Source: Tritrichomonas musculus (Eukaryota; Parabasalia; Tritrichomonadida; Tritrichomonadidae). Taken from it: a stretch of DNA of 64,000 bases. The translations under genes were made by a program, and so were the position numbers. The notes under the pieces are model-generated. The model did not search any database and was not told the origin of the DNA. It saw nothing but the letters and a program-made list of their open reading frames with translations. Every line of letters begins with the position of its first letter. Position 1 is the stretch's first letter. The DNA is taken from the NCBI GenBank assembly GCA_039105265.1, contig JAPFFF010000021.1:806001-870000 (forward strand), read 5' to 3'. Shown piece after piece: positions 20,157 to 29,318 of this stretch.

Positions 20157-20538
20157 ACCCTTCGGACGTAATTGGAATTTTATAAAATTCAATGAAAAGA
20201 CGTATTAAAATTTAAAAATTTCCGAAATGAAACGTAATTACATAATTGATATAAAAATAAAAAAAAAACAAAGAGGTATAGTTTCGAACTCAATACTTTG
20301 GCCTCAAATTAATTTATCCTCTAAGCTAGAGCTCTCAAATTTGAAAGGATAAAATATTAATATTTAAAGATAAATATATTTTTTTTCAAATATTACTTTT
20401 TAATAACTTTTTCTAAAAAAGTCGTATTCCAATTTTTTTCACGTAGACGTAATCGTAAAACGTAATTGATTTTTTTTCTTGGTCTATTTTATTGAAAAAG
20501 CTTAAACAGAACGTAATTTTTAAAACTTCCGAAGGGCA
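20157..20538. mobile_element. Inverted-repeat element with tRNA-like interior, 11-bp TSD
   Basis: The ends are ACCCTTCGGACG (20157) and TTCCGAAGGGCA (ending 20538). The flanks are an exact 11-base duplication, ATGTATTGATT (20146-20156 and 20539-20549). ACGTAAT words recur throughout, near both ends and inside. The interior carries a minus-strand tRNA-like segment (about 20270-20335) with box A TAGCTTAGAGG and box-B-like GTTCGAAAC. A long duplication of this length is more usual for retroposed sequences, whereas inverted ends are usual for DNA elements. The combination is odd. Confidence 0.65.
20270..20335 (-). other. Degenerate tRNA-like segment
   Basis: On the complement, TAGCTTAGAGG fits the box A consensus and AGTTCGAAACT is close to box B, at tRNA-like spacing (about 25-30 bases between them). 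Acceptor and anticodon stems do not pair well, so this is not a functional tRNA. It lies within the 11-bp-TSD element. Confidence 0.35.
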
Positions 20539-20795
20539 ATGTATTGATTTCAATATTTAAGGAGGTAGTTTCTCAATTCAATGCTATAATTCAATAAGTT
20601 CTCACAAAAATAAGGAAATTTCCTATTTTTATATTTTTTTCTGCAATCCACTGGGGATTTAAGGCAAAAAGATTCATAACAATATATATATTTGATTTTA
20701 CCATCATTTCAACTGATTTTTTTTGGAAAATGTATGACAAAATTTTTTGTTGATAAGATTTGAATCATATCGATTCCAAAATTTAAAAAAATGTT

Positions 20796-21531
20796 AGAAG
20801 GGGCGAAGCTCCTGATTTTCAATACGATTCATTTTATAATTTTATATCATTATATTTATTTGCTGTTAAGATTATTTTTCCAAATTGTATTCATTTTTAT
20901 ATGGTGAAAAAAAAGATATAGGTATTTTTATTTTTATAAAAATCATTGAATTGTTAATCGTGTAAGTAAATATTGACCATATTAAAAACAATTTAATTTT
21001 TTTAAAATTTTATAATTATTTTTTAAAATTTCCAAACTTTTTGAATTCATTGAATTTTTTTCTTTTAATTTTGATTCGTTGTTTTTTGGATATATGCTTA
21101 AAATTTAAAGATAATTCTTTTTGTATTTTAAATAATCTCGATTATTGATTAAATATTTAATATTATTTGTTCTAAAAAAGCAAAATATAATGAAATAATT
21201 TTGATATCAAAAGATTGGCCATATAAATTGGCATACAATTTTATATCTTACATTATTAAATGTATTTTTATTTATTTTTATTGCGTTTTATAGCATCGTA
21301 TTGAAGTTCACATAGAAAATTATGTTTTTTTACTTTCTGAGCAAAAAGAAGTTTTTCATTCAATTTTTTTGATTTAAAATAGCATTTTCTTGAATTTTTT
21401 ACACATTAATGCTTATAACATTTGTTCAAATATATTTTATAAAATATATTCATTATAAATAAATAATTAATATTGCAATATAACTATCATAAAATGAAAA
21501 AGGTTAACGGTCGAAGAGCTTCGCCCCTTCT
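20796..21531. mobile_element. Non-autonomous DNA transposon, 8-bp TSD
   Basis: Perfect 16-bp inverted ends AGAAGGGGCGAAGCTC and GAGCTTCGCCCCTTCT are flanked by the exact duplication AAAATGTT (20788-20795 and 21532-21539). The 736-bp body has no coding capacity. Its ends are GC-rich against an AT-rich body. Of the same TSD class as the elements at 388 and 5113, though terminal sequences differ. Confidence 0.85.
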
Positions 21532-21682
21532 AAAATGTTTAAAAATATTTTAAAAGCCTAGGGCACGAATCGAAAAAAATGATAATAATTATATCATAAT
21601 AATATTATTTTAAAAAAGAAATTTATTGTTAAATTTGCTTTTAATTTAAAGCAAGGAAATTATGCTATTAATTATTAATTAT

Positions 21683-22480
21683 AGGGGGGTCAACCGCCAA
21701 AGATGTGTCAAAAAATAAATTTTTTAAAGATAATGATAAATAAATGATGGAAATATATTCCTTACTTATTATAGTTTATTTTAAAATATTTATTAATAAA
21801 TTTCATCTATAGGTCCACAAAAGGCAACAACTTTTCGAAAATTAAAAAAAAATTAACCATAATTCACCATTTTATAAAAAAGTGGCTTTTATGATTATTT
21901 GAATCAAATTGATTAATATTTTAAGTTTTATTCAAGAAGGTTATTATGAAAATATTTATTTGCTTAGGTTATCAATTTAAAATTAATTTTTGAATCACAA
22001 TTTGAATTATTTAAATATCATAATAATATAATCATTGATATATATTTCAATCTATCATAAAATTGATTTTTAATAGATTTTCTCTCTTATTTTTTAATAT
22101 TTTTATTACATTTCCATCAATTTCATATAATCATTTAGAATATAACTATCATATAACATTTTATGTAATTAAAGAGCAGAATTATAAAATTATCACATTT
22201 AAACCTGTTTTATAATCATTTCAATGGCAGAACAAAGTCTTTTATTAATTATCTTAATGATTTTACTGAAAATTTTTAAGAAATAACTCAATTTTCAAAT
22301 CACAAGTCATTACAACTTTAATGCTTTGCCTTTTTTGGCCCTATAGATAAAATTAGGAAAAAATATTTTTAATAAATAGTATATTCAATGAACTATATAG
22401 TTCTATAATTATTATACAAAAATTCTCAGATTTTAAGTTTGCTTTAAAATTTTGACAAAAATTTTACGGTTGACCCCCCT
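21683..22480. mobile_element. Inverted-repeat element with 12-bp TSD
   Basis: Perfect 14-bp ends AGGGGGGTCAACCG and CGGTTGACCCCCCT are flanked by the identical 12-mer ATTATTAATTAT (21671-21682 and 22481-22492). The flank is simple AT sequence, so the true duplication could be a little shorter. The 798-bp body has no gene. Confidence 0.75.
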
Positions 22481-22498
22481 ATTATTAATTATTTTTTT

Positions 22499-22854
22499 TT
22501 AAGGTTCTCCTTTCAAATTCAAAAGAATAAATTCAATGAGATTTCACAAATAAAATATACATAAATATCGTTTTAAAAAATGAATTAAAATATGAAATTT
22601 ATATATATATATATTTCAAATGATTGAATAAAAACATTTTTATGAAATCTTATCGATTTTGTTTTTTTACAGATAGAAATCATAGAATTAAAAAATCAGT
22701 AAAAATTTGAATAAAATAAGATTTAATCGTTGAGGCCATATTTTTTTTATTTTTCACCAAAACTTTTTCCGAAAAATGCTCTATTGAATTATTTATTCTA
22801 TGAGTTAATTCAATATTGAATGATTTATATTTTTTTTGGGAAGGAGAACCTTAA
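22499..22854. mobile_element. TTAA-flanked MITE, family 2
   Basis: The ends are GGTTCTCCTT and AAGGAGAACC, with TTAA on both sides (22499-22502, 22851-22854). The right TTAA is also the left TTAA of the next MITE. The interior is homologous to the two halves of the larger element at 20557-23835. No gene. Confidence 0.7.
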
Positions 22855-23537
22855 GGTACAAATCTAGTACGTTACAAATTGAGAGAAAGTACGTTATATA
22901 TTTGAGACCCCTTACTCCATTGAAAAAGTTTTGTTTTGAATGAGTGTCAGATTTGAAATTCTGAACTTTATTTTTTTTTTTAATAAAATTTTTATGATAA
23001 AAATATTATTTTTATATAACATGTCGTTTAATTATAATTAGATATAGCAACCTCTCAATTTCATTCAATTTTCCAAACTTATTGAATGCAAACGATAATA
23101 CTATTTTTATAGAAATTTTTAGATTCTGATGTTTATTTTTTATCCAATCAATTTATTGAATAAGTATATCTTTGAAAATAGTATATTAATAAATCAAATT
23201 TATTTTAATATTATTTTATAAATATATTTTTATTTCATTTAAATGATTTAAGATTAATTGAATCTAATTTGATATTAAATTTTATTTTTTAAAATAATTA
23301 TCTAACGAATTTAATTGAAAAATTGAAATAAATTGAGTCTTCAGAAAATCAAACACCACTTTTTCAGGGGAAATTTAAAAGAGCCCTCAAATATTCTATA
23401 TTATGCTGACTGTTCAACTCAAATATATATTCTTCCAATTCAAATATTGAAGGCTATTTTAAAAAGTTGCTAGGTTTAATTATAATAAAGTGTCAAAAAT
23501 TTTTGCGGTTTCTAAACGTACTAGATTTGTACCTTAA
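22851..23537. mobile_element. TTAA-flanked MITE, family 1 (copy d), interrupted
   Basis: The ends are GGTACAAATCTAGTACGTT and AACGTACTAGATTTGTACC with TTAA at 22851-22854 and 23534-23537. It is inverted relative to copy a: AGATTTGAAATTCTGAACTT, TATAACATGTCGTTT and AAAGTGTCAAAAA all match the complement of copy a. A 436-bp insertion plus a 12-bp duplication accounts for its extra length over the ~236-bp norm. Confidence 0.8.
23039..23474. mobile_element. Element nested in MITE copy d, 12-bp TSD
   Basis: Inside the MITE, TTTAATTATAAT appears at 23027-23038 and again at 23475-23486. Copy a shows the corresponding sequence only once, so the 436 bp between is an insertion with a 12-bp duplication. 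Its ends carry TAGCAAC (about 23045) and GTTGCTA (23466-23472). No coding content. It shares the long TSD with 21683-22480. Confidence 0.75.
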
Positions 23538-23835
23538 TATTCATTCGTTCCACGTTTTTTGAAAAAAAGCAATAAAAGAAAAGGTATTTTATTTTAATTA
23601 AAATTTCAATAAAATGGGTTAATTATGTAGATATTCTTTATAATCTTATTTGTAAAAAATTGCAATTTTTTACCATAGAAACAAAGAAAAGAAAACTATT
23701 TTTTTTATTTTGATCGTTAAGGACAAATACAAAGGTCATTTAACTTTTTCATAGTATATTACCATTGAAACCTCAATTCTATGAGTTTTATCAATATTGA
23801 ATGGTTTACGAAAAAATAGGAGACTACCGCCTTAA

Positions 23836-24466
23836 ATTTTTATAATATATATTTGTATTTTTAGTTTCTTTTATAATTATTTTTTATTGTTAATAAAAAA
23901 AAGCTAAATCTTTGCGAGATTTGATGAGGGAATTACAATCAAATTTTCACAAAATTGTTAATTCAATTTTTAAGAGAGATATAAAAATAAATTAGAAAAT
24001 ATTCAATAATGTATGAATTTTGAAAAGAATTTTCAAATAACGATAATAAAAGATTTACTAAATACTAATGCTTATATTTTCATTAATTTATCATGAAATA
24101 TATATTTTTATTTATTTATCACAATAATATAAATATTAAATTATAATAATATATAAATATTAATTATTTTTAAGTTATTATTTGAGGAAATAGAATGAAT
24201 ATAATTGTTTACAATATTGAATTATGAATTTTGAAAATATAAAATATTTATATCATTAGTTTATTCCATTTTAATTTAAATTTACAATTAACATATTATT
24301 ATATTTTATGTAAAAATTAATATTTAACAATAATTAAAAAAATATACATATTATGAAAAAGATATTAATGTTTGAACTTTTACTCATTTTTTTTTTTTTT
24401 TTGTTAACTTTTAATACGGATAATGGATGATGTTATTTTTATTTCTTTTTTATACGCGCCTAAAAA
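23836..24466. other. AT-rich spacer upstream of the BAR gene
   Basis: No gene or repeat was recognised. The last 25 bases before the ATG at 24467 include the unusually GC-rich word TACGCGCC, 6-13 bases upstream of the ATG, which could be a core-promoter element. This is speculative. Confidence 0.4.
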
Positions 24467-25180
24467 ATGTGGAGGAAAATGAAACAGAACTCGACAGCAA
24501 TGTTCGAGAAAATGAAAGTTAAAAAAACAGAAGAAAGTCCTGAATTTCAAGAAGCACATGAACATTACGCTGATATGAAAAAATGCTCAAAAGACTTTAT
24601 AGAACAAGCAGAATCTTTTGTAAACCTAGTTTCAAAAATCATTCCAGATTTCGATGAAGTCTGTAAAAACATCAAACCAGTTATGGATACTATCGACGAT
24701 CCAAAGGCACAGGAATTTAGCAAATGCTTGGATCAAATGGATTCCCAACTTACTTCAAATGGACAAGATTTCGCAAATAAAATTATAGATCAAGTAATAG
24801 GCCCAATGAAAGTTTTAAGCACTCAAATGACTGAGCTTGGTAAAGTCGAAAAAGAGCATGAAAGAATGAGTCTTCTTTTAGAAGCAAATAAAGATAAATT
24901 GGCTAAATTAACTCAAAAAAATAAGAAACCAAAAGAAATTGAAAAGTATCAACAAAAAGTTCAAGACAAAACTAAAACAGTGGCAGATCTAGAAAGTAGT
25001 TTTATAAATGATGTACAGACTCATTGGGATAATAGAGCTGTTCTTTTACAAAAGCCATTATCTGACTTGAGTCTTTTAATGACAGAGTTTGGTGCTATGA
25101 TTCGTGATGCATCTATGCCTCTTCAACAGAACATTGGAAATGAGCTTATGAACAAAGAATACCAAGAAGATGCTAATTAA
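24467..25180 (+). CDS. BAR-domain protein (amphiphysin/endophilin type)
   Basis: A 237-aa protein starting at ATG 24467. Nearly the whole chain fits a BAR domain, a three-helix banana-shaped dimer that senses or makes curved membranes in endocytosis and trafficking. Visible parts are an amphipathic, basic N-terminus (MWRKMKQNSTAMFEKMKVKK); helix 1 about 28-62 (HYADMKKCSKDFIEQAESFV); a long helix 2 about 85-145 ending in KEHERMSLLLEANKDKLAKL; and helix 3 about 150-225 (KYQQKVQDKTKTVADLESS to QKPLSDLSLLMTEFGAM). No SH3 domain follows, so it is a BAR-only protein like those of other protists. The next feature downstream is a tRNA on the opposite strand. The frame is intact. The BAR call rests on overall pattern rather than a single diagnostic motif. 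Confidence 0.75.
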   Translation: MWRKMKQNSTAMFEKMKVKKTEESPEFQEAHEHYADMKKCSKDFIEQAESFVNLVSKIIPDFDEVCKNIKPVMDTIDDPKAQEFSKCLDQMDSQLTSNGQDFANKIIDQVIGPMKVLSTQMTELGKVEKEHERMSLLLEANKDKLAKLTQKNKKPKEIEKYQQKVQDKTKTVADLESSFINDVQTHWDNRAVLLQKPLSDLSLLMTEFGAMIRDASMPLQQNIGNELMNKEYQEDAN

Positions 25181-25329
25181 ATATTGTTTTTTAAAAAATT
25201 AATTATTATTTTTAATTGCTTATAAATTTCTCTAAAATTCATAGTCTGACTTCTATTTTATATAAGAATATAAATTCTCATTTTGAAAAAAAAAACCATT
25301 TAAAATTTATTTTATTATACAAAAAAATT

Positions 25330-25401
25330 GCCTACGAGCGGAGTCGGACCGCCGACCTTTCGCTTACAAGGCGAACGCAATAACCACTATGCTACGCAGG
25401 C
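25330..25401 (-). tRNA. tRNA-Thr (anticodon UGU)
   Basis: The complement folds as a complete 72-nt cloverleaf. The acceptor stem GCCTGCG pairs with CGTAGGC (one G-U). The D arm is GCATAGTGGTTATTGC. The anticodon stem TTCGC/GCGAA has loop CTTGTAA, giving anticodon TGT (threonine codon ACA). The T arm GGCGG/CCGCT has loop TCCGACT. Box A (TAGCATAGTGG) and box B (GGTCCGACTCC) are present. A T7 run (minus strand, 25329-25321 region) just after the gene serves as the RNA polymerase III stop. There is no intron and CCA is not encoded, as usual in eukaryotes. Confidence 0.93.
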
Positions 25402-25641
25402 TTTAAATTCTTTGAAATCTTTTTGTTTAATAATAAATAATTTACCATCTATGTGAAAAAAAAAAATTATAACATCACAAATAAAAACATAATTTTAAAC
25501 AAAAAATACAATACATATTGCGATTTAAGATAGTTCACAGATCATTGAATATAATTGACTAATCAAGGTTACAATCACTATTTTGACAAAATTAACCTTG
25601 TAAAATCATTACATAGATGACATATTTAAATAATCAAATAT

Positions 25642-27459
25642 TTAAATACCAAATATATAATCAATTTGATCTTGCAATAAAGAATCTGCGATATCTATAG
25701 AGTAATTTAACAAAAAGTCATCGTATTTCTTTTGATACATCGATTCTAATTCAGAAAAAATGGTTTTATTTCTTTGATTGTGAGATTTTTCGAAGAAATT
25801 TGAGAGAAAATCTACAAAATCTTCAGTTGTATAATTTATTAAATTTGTGGTTTGCGTTATTTCAGTTACAACATCCACAATTAGCTCACAATATTCATTT
25901 GTAAATTGCCATGGCTTTTGTACATTCGGAGGAACAATAATTTTTGGTAATAAAACATCATTTCTTTTTTGAGCAGATTTAACTGACTCAAAAAAGCTTT
26001 CAGTTATGATATTTCGCAAATATCTTTTGAGTTCGCTTTCAGGTTTTGTTTTAATTATTTCCTGAGGTCTATATTCAAAATTGGTGGGAGGGAGTGCTTT
26101 TGCTTCTAAATCAACTGGAGGAGGACGGTTCCTTTCTTTTCGCGACATTTGATTATCAAATTTGGAATTAAGCTCTAAATTATGATTGTTTGAACGCGAC
26201 CAGCTATTATCATATTCATTATTATCATTTATTGATATCAGATCATTTTTTTTGATTGAGTTCGTTGAAGATGCTTGCTGTTGAATGGATGAATTTAGTT
26301 TCAGATGATTTGTAGAATTCTTGGATATTGTTGATTGATTTACTTGCGGAAACGAATTCATATTGAAATGTGTTGTTGAATTAAATTCATCTTCGTATAA
26401 ATTTTCATTACTTCCAGATGAATCTGTAAAATTGAAATTATTCAAATTTTCAATAGAATTATTGTCACCATTTTGCTTATAAAGCTGGCATGATACCTCA
26501 TTTGTTTCAGAATGGTCAGAAGAAATTGATATATTAATATACTTATCAGCATTTTCACTTGACTCATGAGAATCTTCAGAACTCATTGATTTTTCAATGA
26601 TATTTGAAACCAAATTACAGGATTGATTAACAACGTCATTGGATACCCTTTCTGCTTTCCAAGAAAGAAAACAATTTTCTATTAAATTAGTATCACGATC
26701 TTCATTCTTTTTATAATTGACATTTCCCAAATTTTCCTTATGTTGTGTTACAATTGAGTTATCATTGTAATCATCATCAATTTCACTACGATATATAGAA
26801 GAACCAGTTTTAATCTTATGAATTAATTGGGTATCTGATAAATTATTTACAATATTTGGAAAGTCTTGAACATCATCATCATCAGAAAAATTAAAAATAT
26901 CACTTGAAAATTCTGTTTGTGTATTTTGATTAGAAATTTCAGGAGTATTGATATGAACTATTGAGAATGATTGAATCATAGACTGCGACTTTTGCTGATC
27001 AAGTCTCATTTTTAAAAGCTTTCTCGTTAATTTTTTATACCACAAATAAAACATTTTCTCAAATTTTTTCTGTCTGTACACGCGCTCTAAATGAAATAAT
27101 GTAAACATTTTTTTAATATTTAAGTCTGATGGGGATATCGGATTTTCAAGTATTGAATTTAATGATAATTGATCTACAGAATTCATTTTATGCTTTTTAA
27201 TTGGGGTTCTCCGCTTTGATAAAGAGTTTTTAGGTGAATTCTGTTTCGTTTTGGTTTTGGTTTTAGGCTTTGATTTAGGCTTGGAACTATTTTGAGATTG
27301 AGATACGGTAGTTATTATTTGAATTGGACTTTTTTTGGCGGAATTGCTATGATGAGTAAATTGCTGATATGATGTAATAGGGTTTCCAAGGTCTGATTGC
27401 CCCAAAAGACTTAGAGTATTTTGTAGGTCGCGAGAAAAAGTCTTCTGAAGACGTTTCAT
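25642..27459 (-). CDS. Unrecognised 605-aa Ser/Asn-rich protein
   Basis: The start is taken as the first in-frame ATG at 27459 (MKRLQKTFSRDLQ); the frame is open a little further upstream but without ATG. The N-terminus has a basic, low-complexity stretch (KPKSKPKTKTKTKQ, then KRRTPIKKHK), which could be a nuclear or microtubule-binding patch. It is followed by a helical segment (LFHLERVYRQKKFEKMFYLW, near residue 130). The middle (about 180-450) is disordered, rich in N, S, D and E. The C-terminal 150 residues are ordered: LKRYLRNIITESFFESVKSA, PKIIVPPNVQKPWQFTNEYC, then ELIVDVVTEITQTTNLI and a helical end. The pattern, with a conserved C-terminal domain behind a disordered tail, suggests a cytoskeletal or centrosomal adaptor, but I recognise no family. 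It converges with the BAR gene around the tRNA. Confidence 0.75.
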   Translation of the reverse strand: MKRLQKTFSRDLQNTLSLLGQSDLGNPITSYQQFTHHSNSAKKSPIQIITTVSQSQNSSKPKSKPKTKTKTKQNSPKNSLSKRRTPIKKHKMNSVDQLSLNSILENPISPSDLNIKKMFTLFHLERVYRQKKFEKMFYLWYKKLTRKLLKMRLDQQKSQSMIQSFSIVHINTPEISNQNTQTEFSSDIFNFSDDDDVQDFPNIVNNLSDTQLIHKIKTGSSIYRSEIDDDYNDNSIVTQHKENLGNVNYKKNEDRDTNLIENCFLSWKAERVSNDVVNQSCNLVSNIIEKSMSSEDSHESSENADKYINISISSDHSETNEVSCQLYKQNGDNNSIENLNNFNFTDSSGSNENLYEDEFNSTTHFNMNSFPQVNQSTISKNSTNHLKLNSSIQQQASSTNSIKKNDLISINDNNEYDNSWSRSNNHNLELNSKFDNQMSRKERNRPPPVDLEAKALPPTNFEYRPQEIIKTKPESELKRYLRNIITESFFESVKSAQKRNDVLLPKIIVPPNVQKPWQFTNEYCELIVDVVTEITQTTNLINYTTEDFVDFLSNFFEKSHNQRNKTIFSELESMYQKKYDDFLLNYSIDIADSLLQDQIDYIFGI

Positions 27460-29318
27460 TAATAACCTACGTTTTCTCTCAAAAATTTCAAAACGGACAA
27501 TATTCAATTTTCTATTCCAAAAAAAAGTTCAAAATTTGGATGGTTAAAAGAACTTTTTCAAAAACTCTCACAATTAGAGGTACGAAAACAATGATTTCAA
27601 AAAGGTGCAAAGACTTTTGGCGTTTTTTTGTAGTTAATATTTTTTATATATATCTTAGTATATAATTATTATTTTTTAATTATTTTTTATTTTATTAATA
27701 TTATACAGTTAATTATTTATTATTATATTAAATATGTTTAATAAAATGTGCTATTCAATGAATTAAAAGCAATTTTTCATAAGAGTGTTTTTTTAAATAA
27801 ATCCGTCATTTGATATTCTTTTGATTTGTTTAAAATAAAATAAATCATATATCTATATAAGAAGATATTATATAATATGTAGGATATTTGATTAGTCTCT
27901 ATATTACATTTCTATAATGAGATAAAATTGGTTTTCATTCTATTTTTTGCATTTCTTAATATACAAATTGTTATTTAATAATGTAAATATTAATAATAAA
28001 AGTTATATATATATTAAAATATTTTAAATTAATTTAATTTGAAAATGGCTCGAACAAAGACTCTATTTTTCTATTTTCATTTTATAATTCTATTAAAACA
28101 AGCATTTTGGAAAAAAAAGATATATTTTTTAAAAATATAGTTATTATACATATTATAAAAAACATGTTCCTATATATATCAAATATTATATTATTAAAAT
28201 ATTAAATAATAAACAAGATATCTTATTTGTAAAATATTGAATTGAATATATTTCGTTATTATAGATAACTTTTTAAAACGAAATAATTGGCTTTTTTATT
28301 GGTTTATATTTTACTTTGAACAAATAAATTAGTAAAAAGTGAATGCTTTTTCATATATTTATTTTATTTTCTGAAAAACCGTATTTTGGCATAATATAAA
28401 CTATAGAATTTGACTATTCAAATTTCGCATTGAAAAATTCTATTAAACCTTTTTTTTATTTTATTATTCTATCAATTTTACACTAAATTAATTTATGATT
28501 ATCTATATTCAAATGTAAAATATATTTATAATATAGCATTATATATAGTATGTTAAATGGAATTATAAATTATGTCATATTATAATAAAATAATATATTA
28601 AATTCATATATATATATTGATTTTAATAATTGAATGATTATATGGAGTATAATTCAATGATCTTATCCTCTTTAAAAATTTATATTTATGCAAATAAACT
28701 TATTTTACCATATAAATAATATATATCAAAGATAAAAAAAGAAAAATAATACAAAATACAAATTTATATTATAAAAATTTCATATTTATATAAATTCTCA
28801 AAATTGTTAAAAAAAAAAAATTATCGTAAAATTTATTCTATACAAAAAATTCAATTATTATTTAAAAAATAAAATAAATATATACCATCCATTATCGAAA
28901 AATATCTAATAAACATATAATAAATAATATTTAGAATAATATTAAAAATATTGTTATGCATATAAAATAGATTTCTAACAAAAATCCTACTCCTCCCACC
29001 TCTGATTTCAATAATTCTCCATGAATCTGATAATAATGACTCATAAAAGTATATGTATAAGTCTTATAAACCAATTTTACTTTTTTTTGAGAAGTGATAA
29101 TAATAATATAATATTTTTTTTTTTTAGTTTTATAAATGATGATTTTTTATGTTAATAAATGCAAACAAAAATTCAAATAAATATCTGAACATATGGCCTT
29201 GATATAATCTAATTTGAATAAATTATATTCCATATAAACTTCGTTACACCATCATTCTCAAAAAATAAAATAATTTGAGAGGTCTTCCTTAAAATATTTA
29301 AATATCAATAAATAGTTT
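27460..29318. other. 1.86-kb AT-rich spacer between divergent genes
   Basis: Extremely AT-rich with no open frames, paired repeats or RNA gene recognised. It must contain both promoters of the flanking divergent genes. Confidence 0.5.

Larger units (their letters stand above)
20557..23835. mobile_element. Old TTAA element split by nested insertions
   Basis: The left end TTAAGGAGGTAGTTTCTC (20557) is mirrored by GGAGACTACCGCCTTAA (ending 23835). The two halves resemble the compact element at 22499-22854. The left half shares AATTCAAT(A/G)AG with a following TCTCACAAA/TTTCACAAA. The right half (23560-23835) shares GATCGTTAAGG versus AATCGTTGAGG and CTATGAGTT followed by CAATATTGAATG(G/A)TTTA. 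The intervening 2.8 kb is largely accounted for by other elements, so this looks like one ~400-bp element opened by repeated insertions. Confidence 0.5.

Noticed and set aside
25530-25605. Hairpin CAAGGTTA/TTAACCTTG downstream of the 605-aa gene
   Set aside because: Short arms in AT-rich DNA; could be a 3' UTR fold, but too weak to claim.
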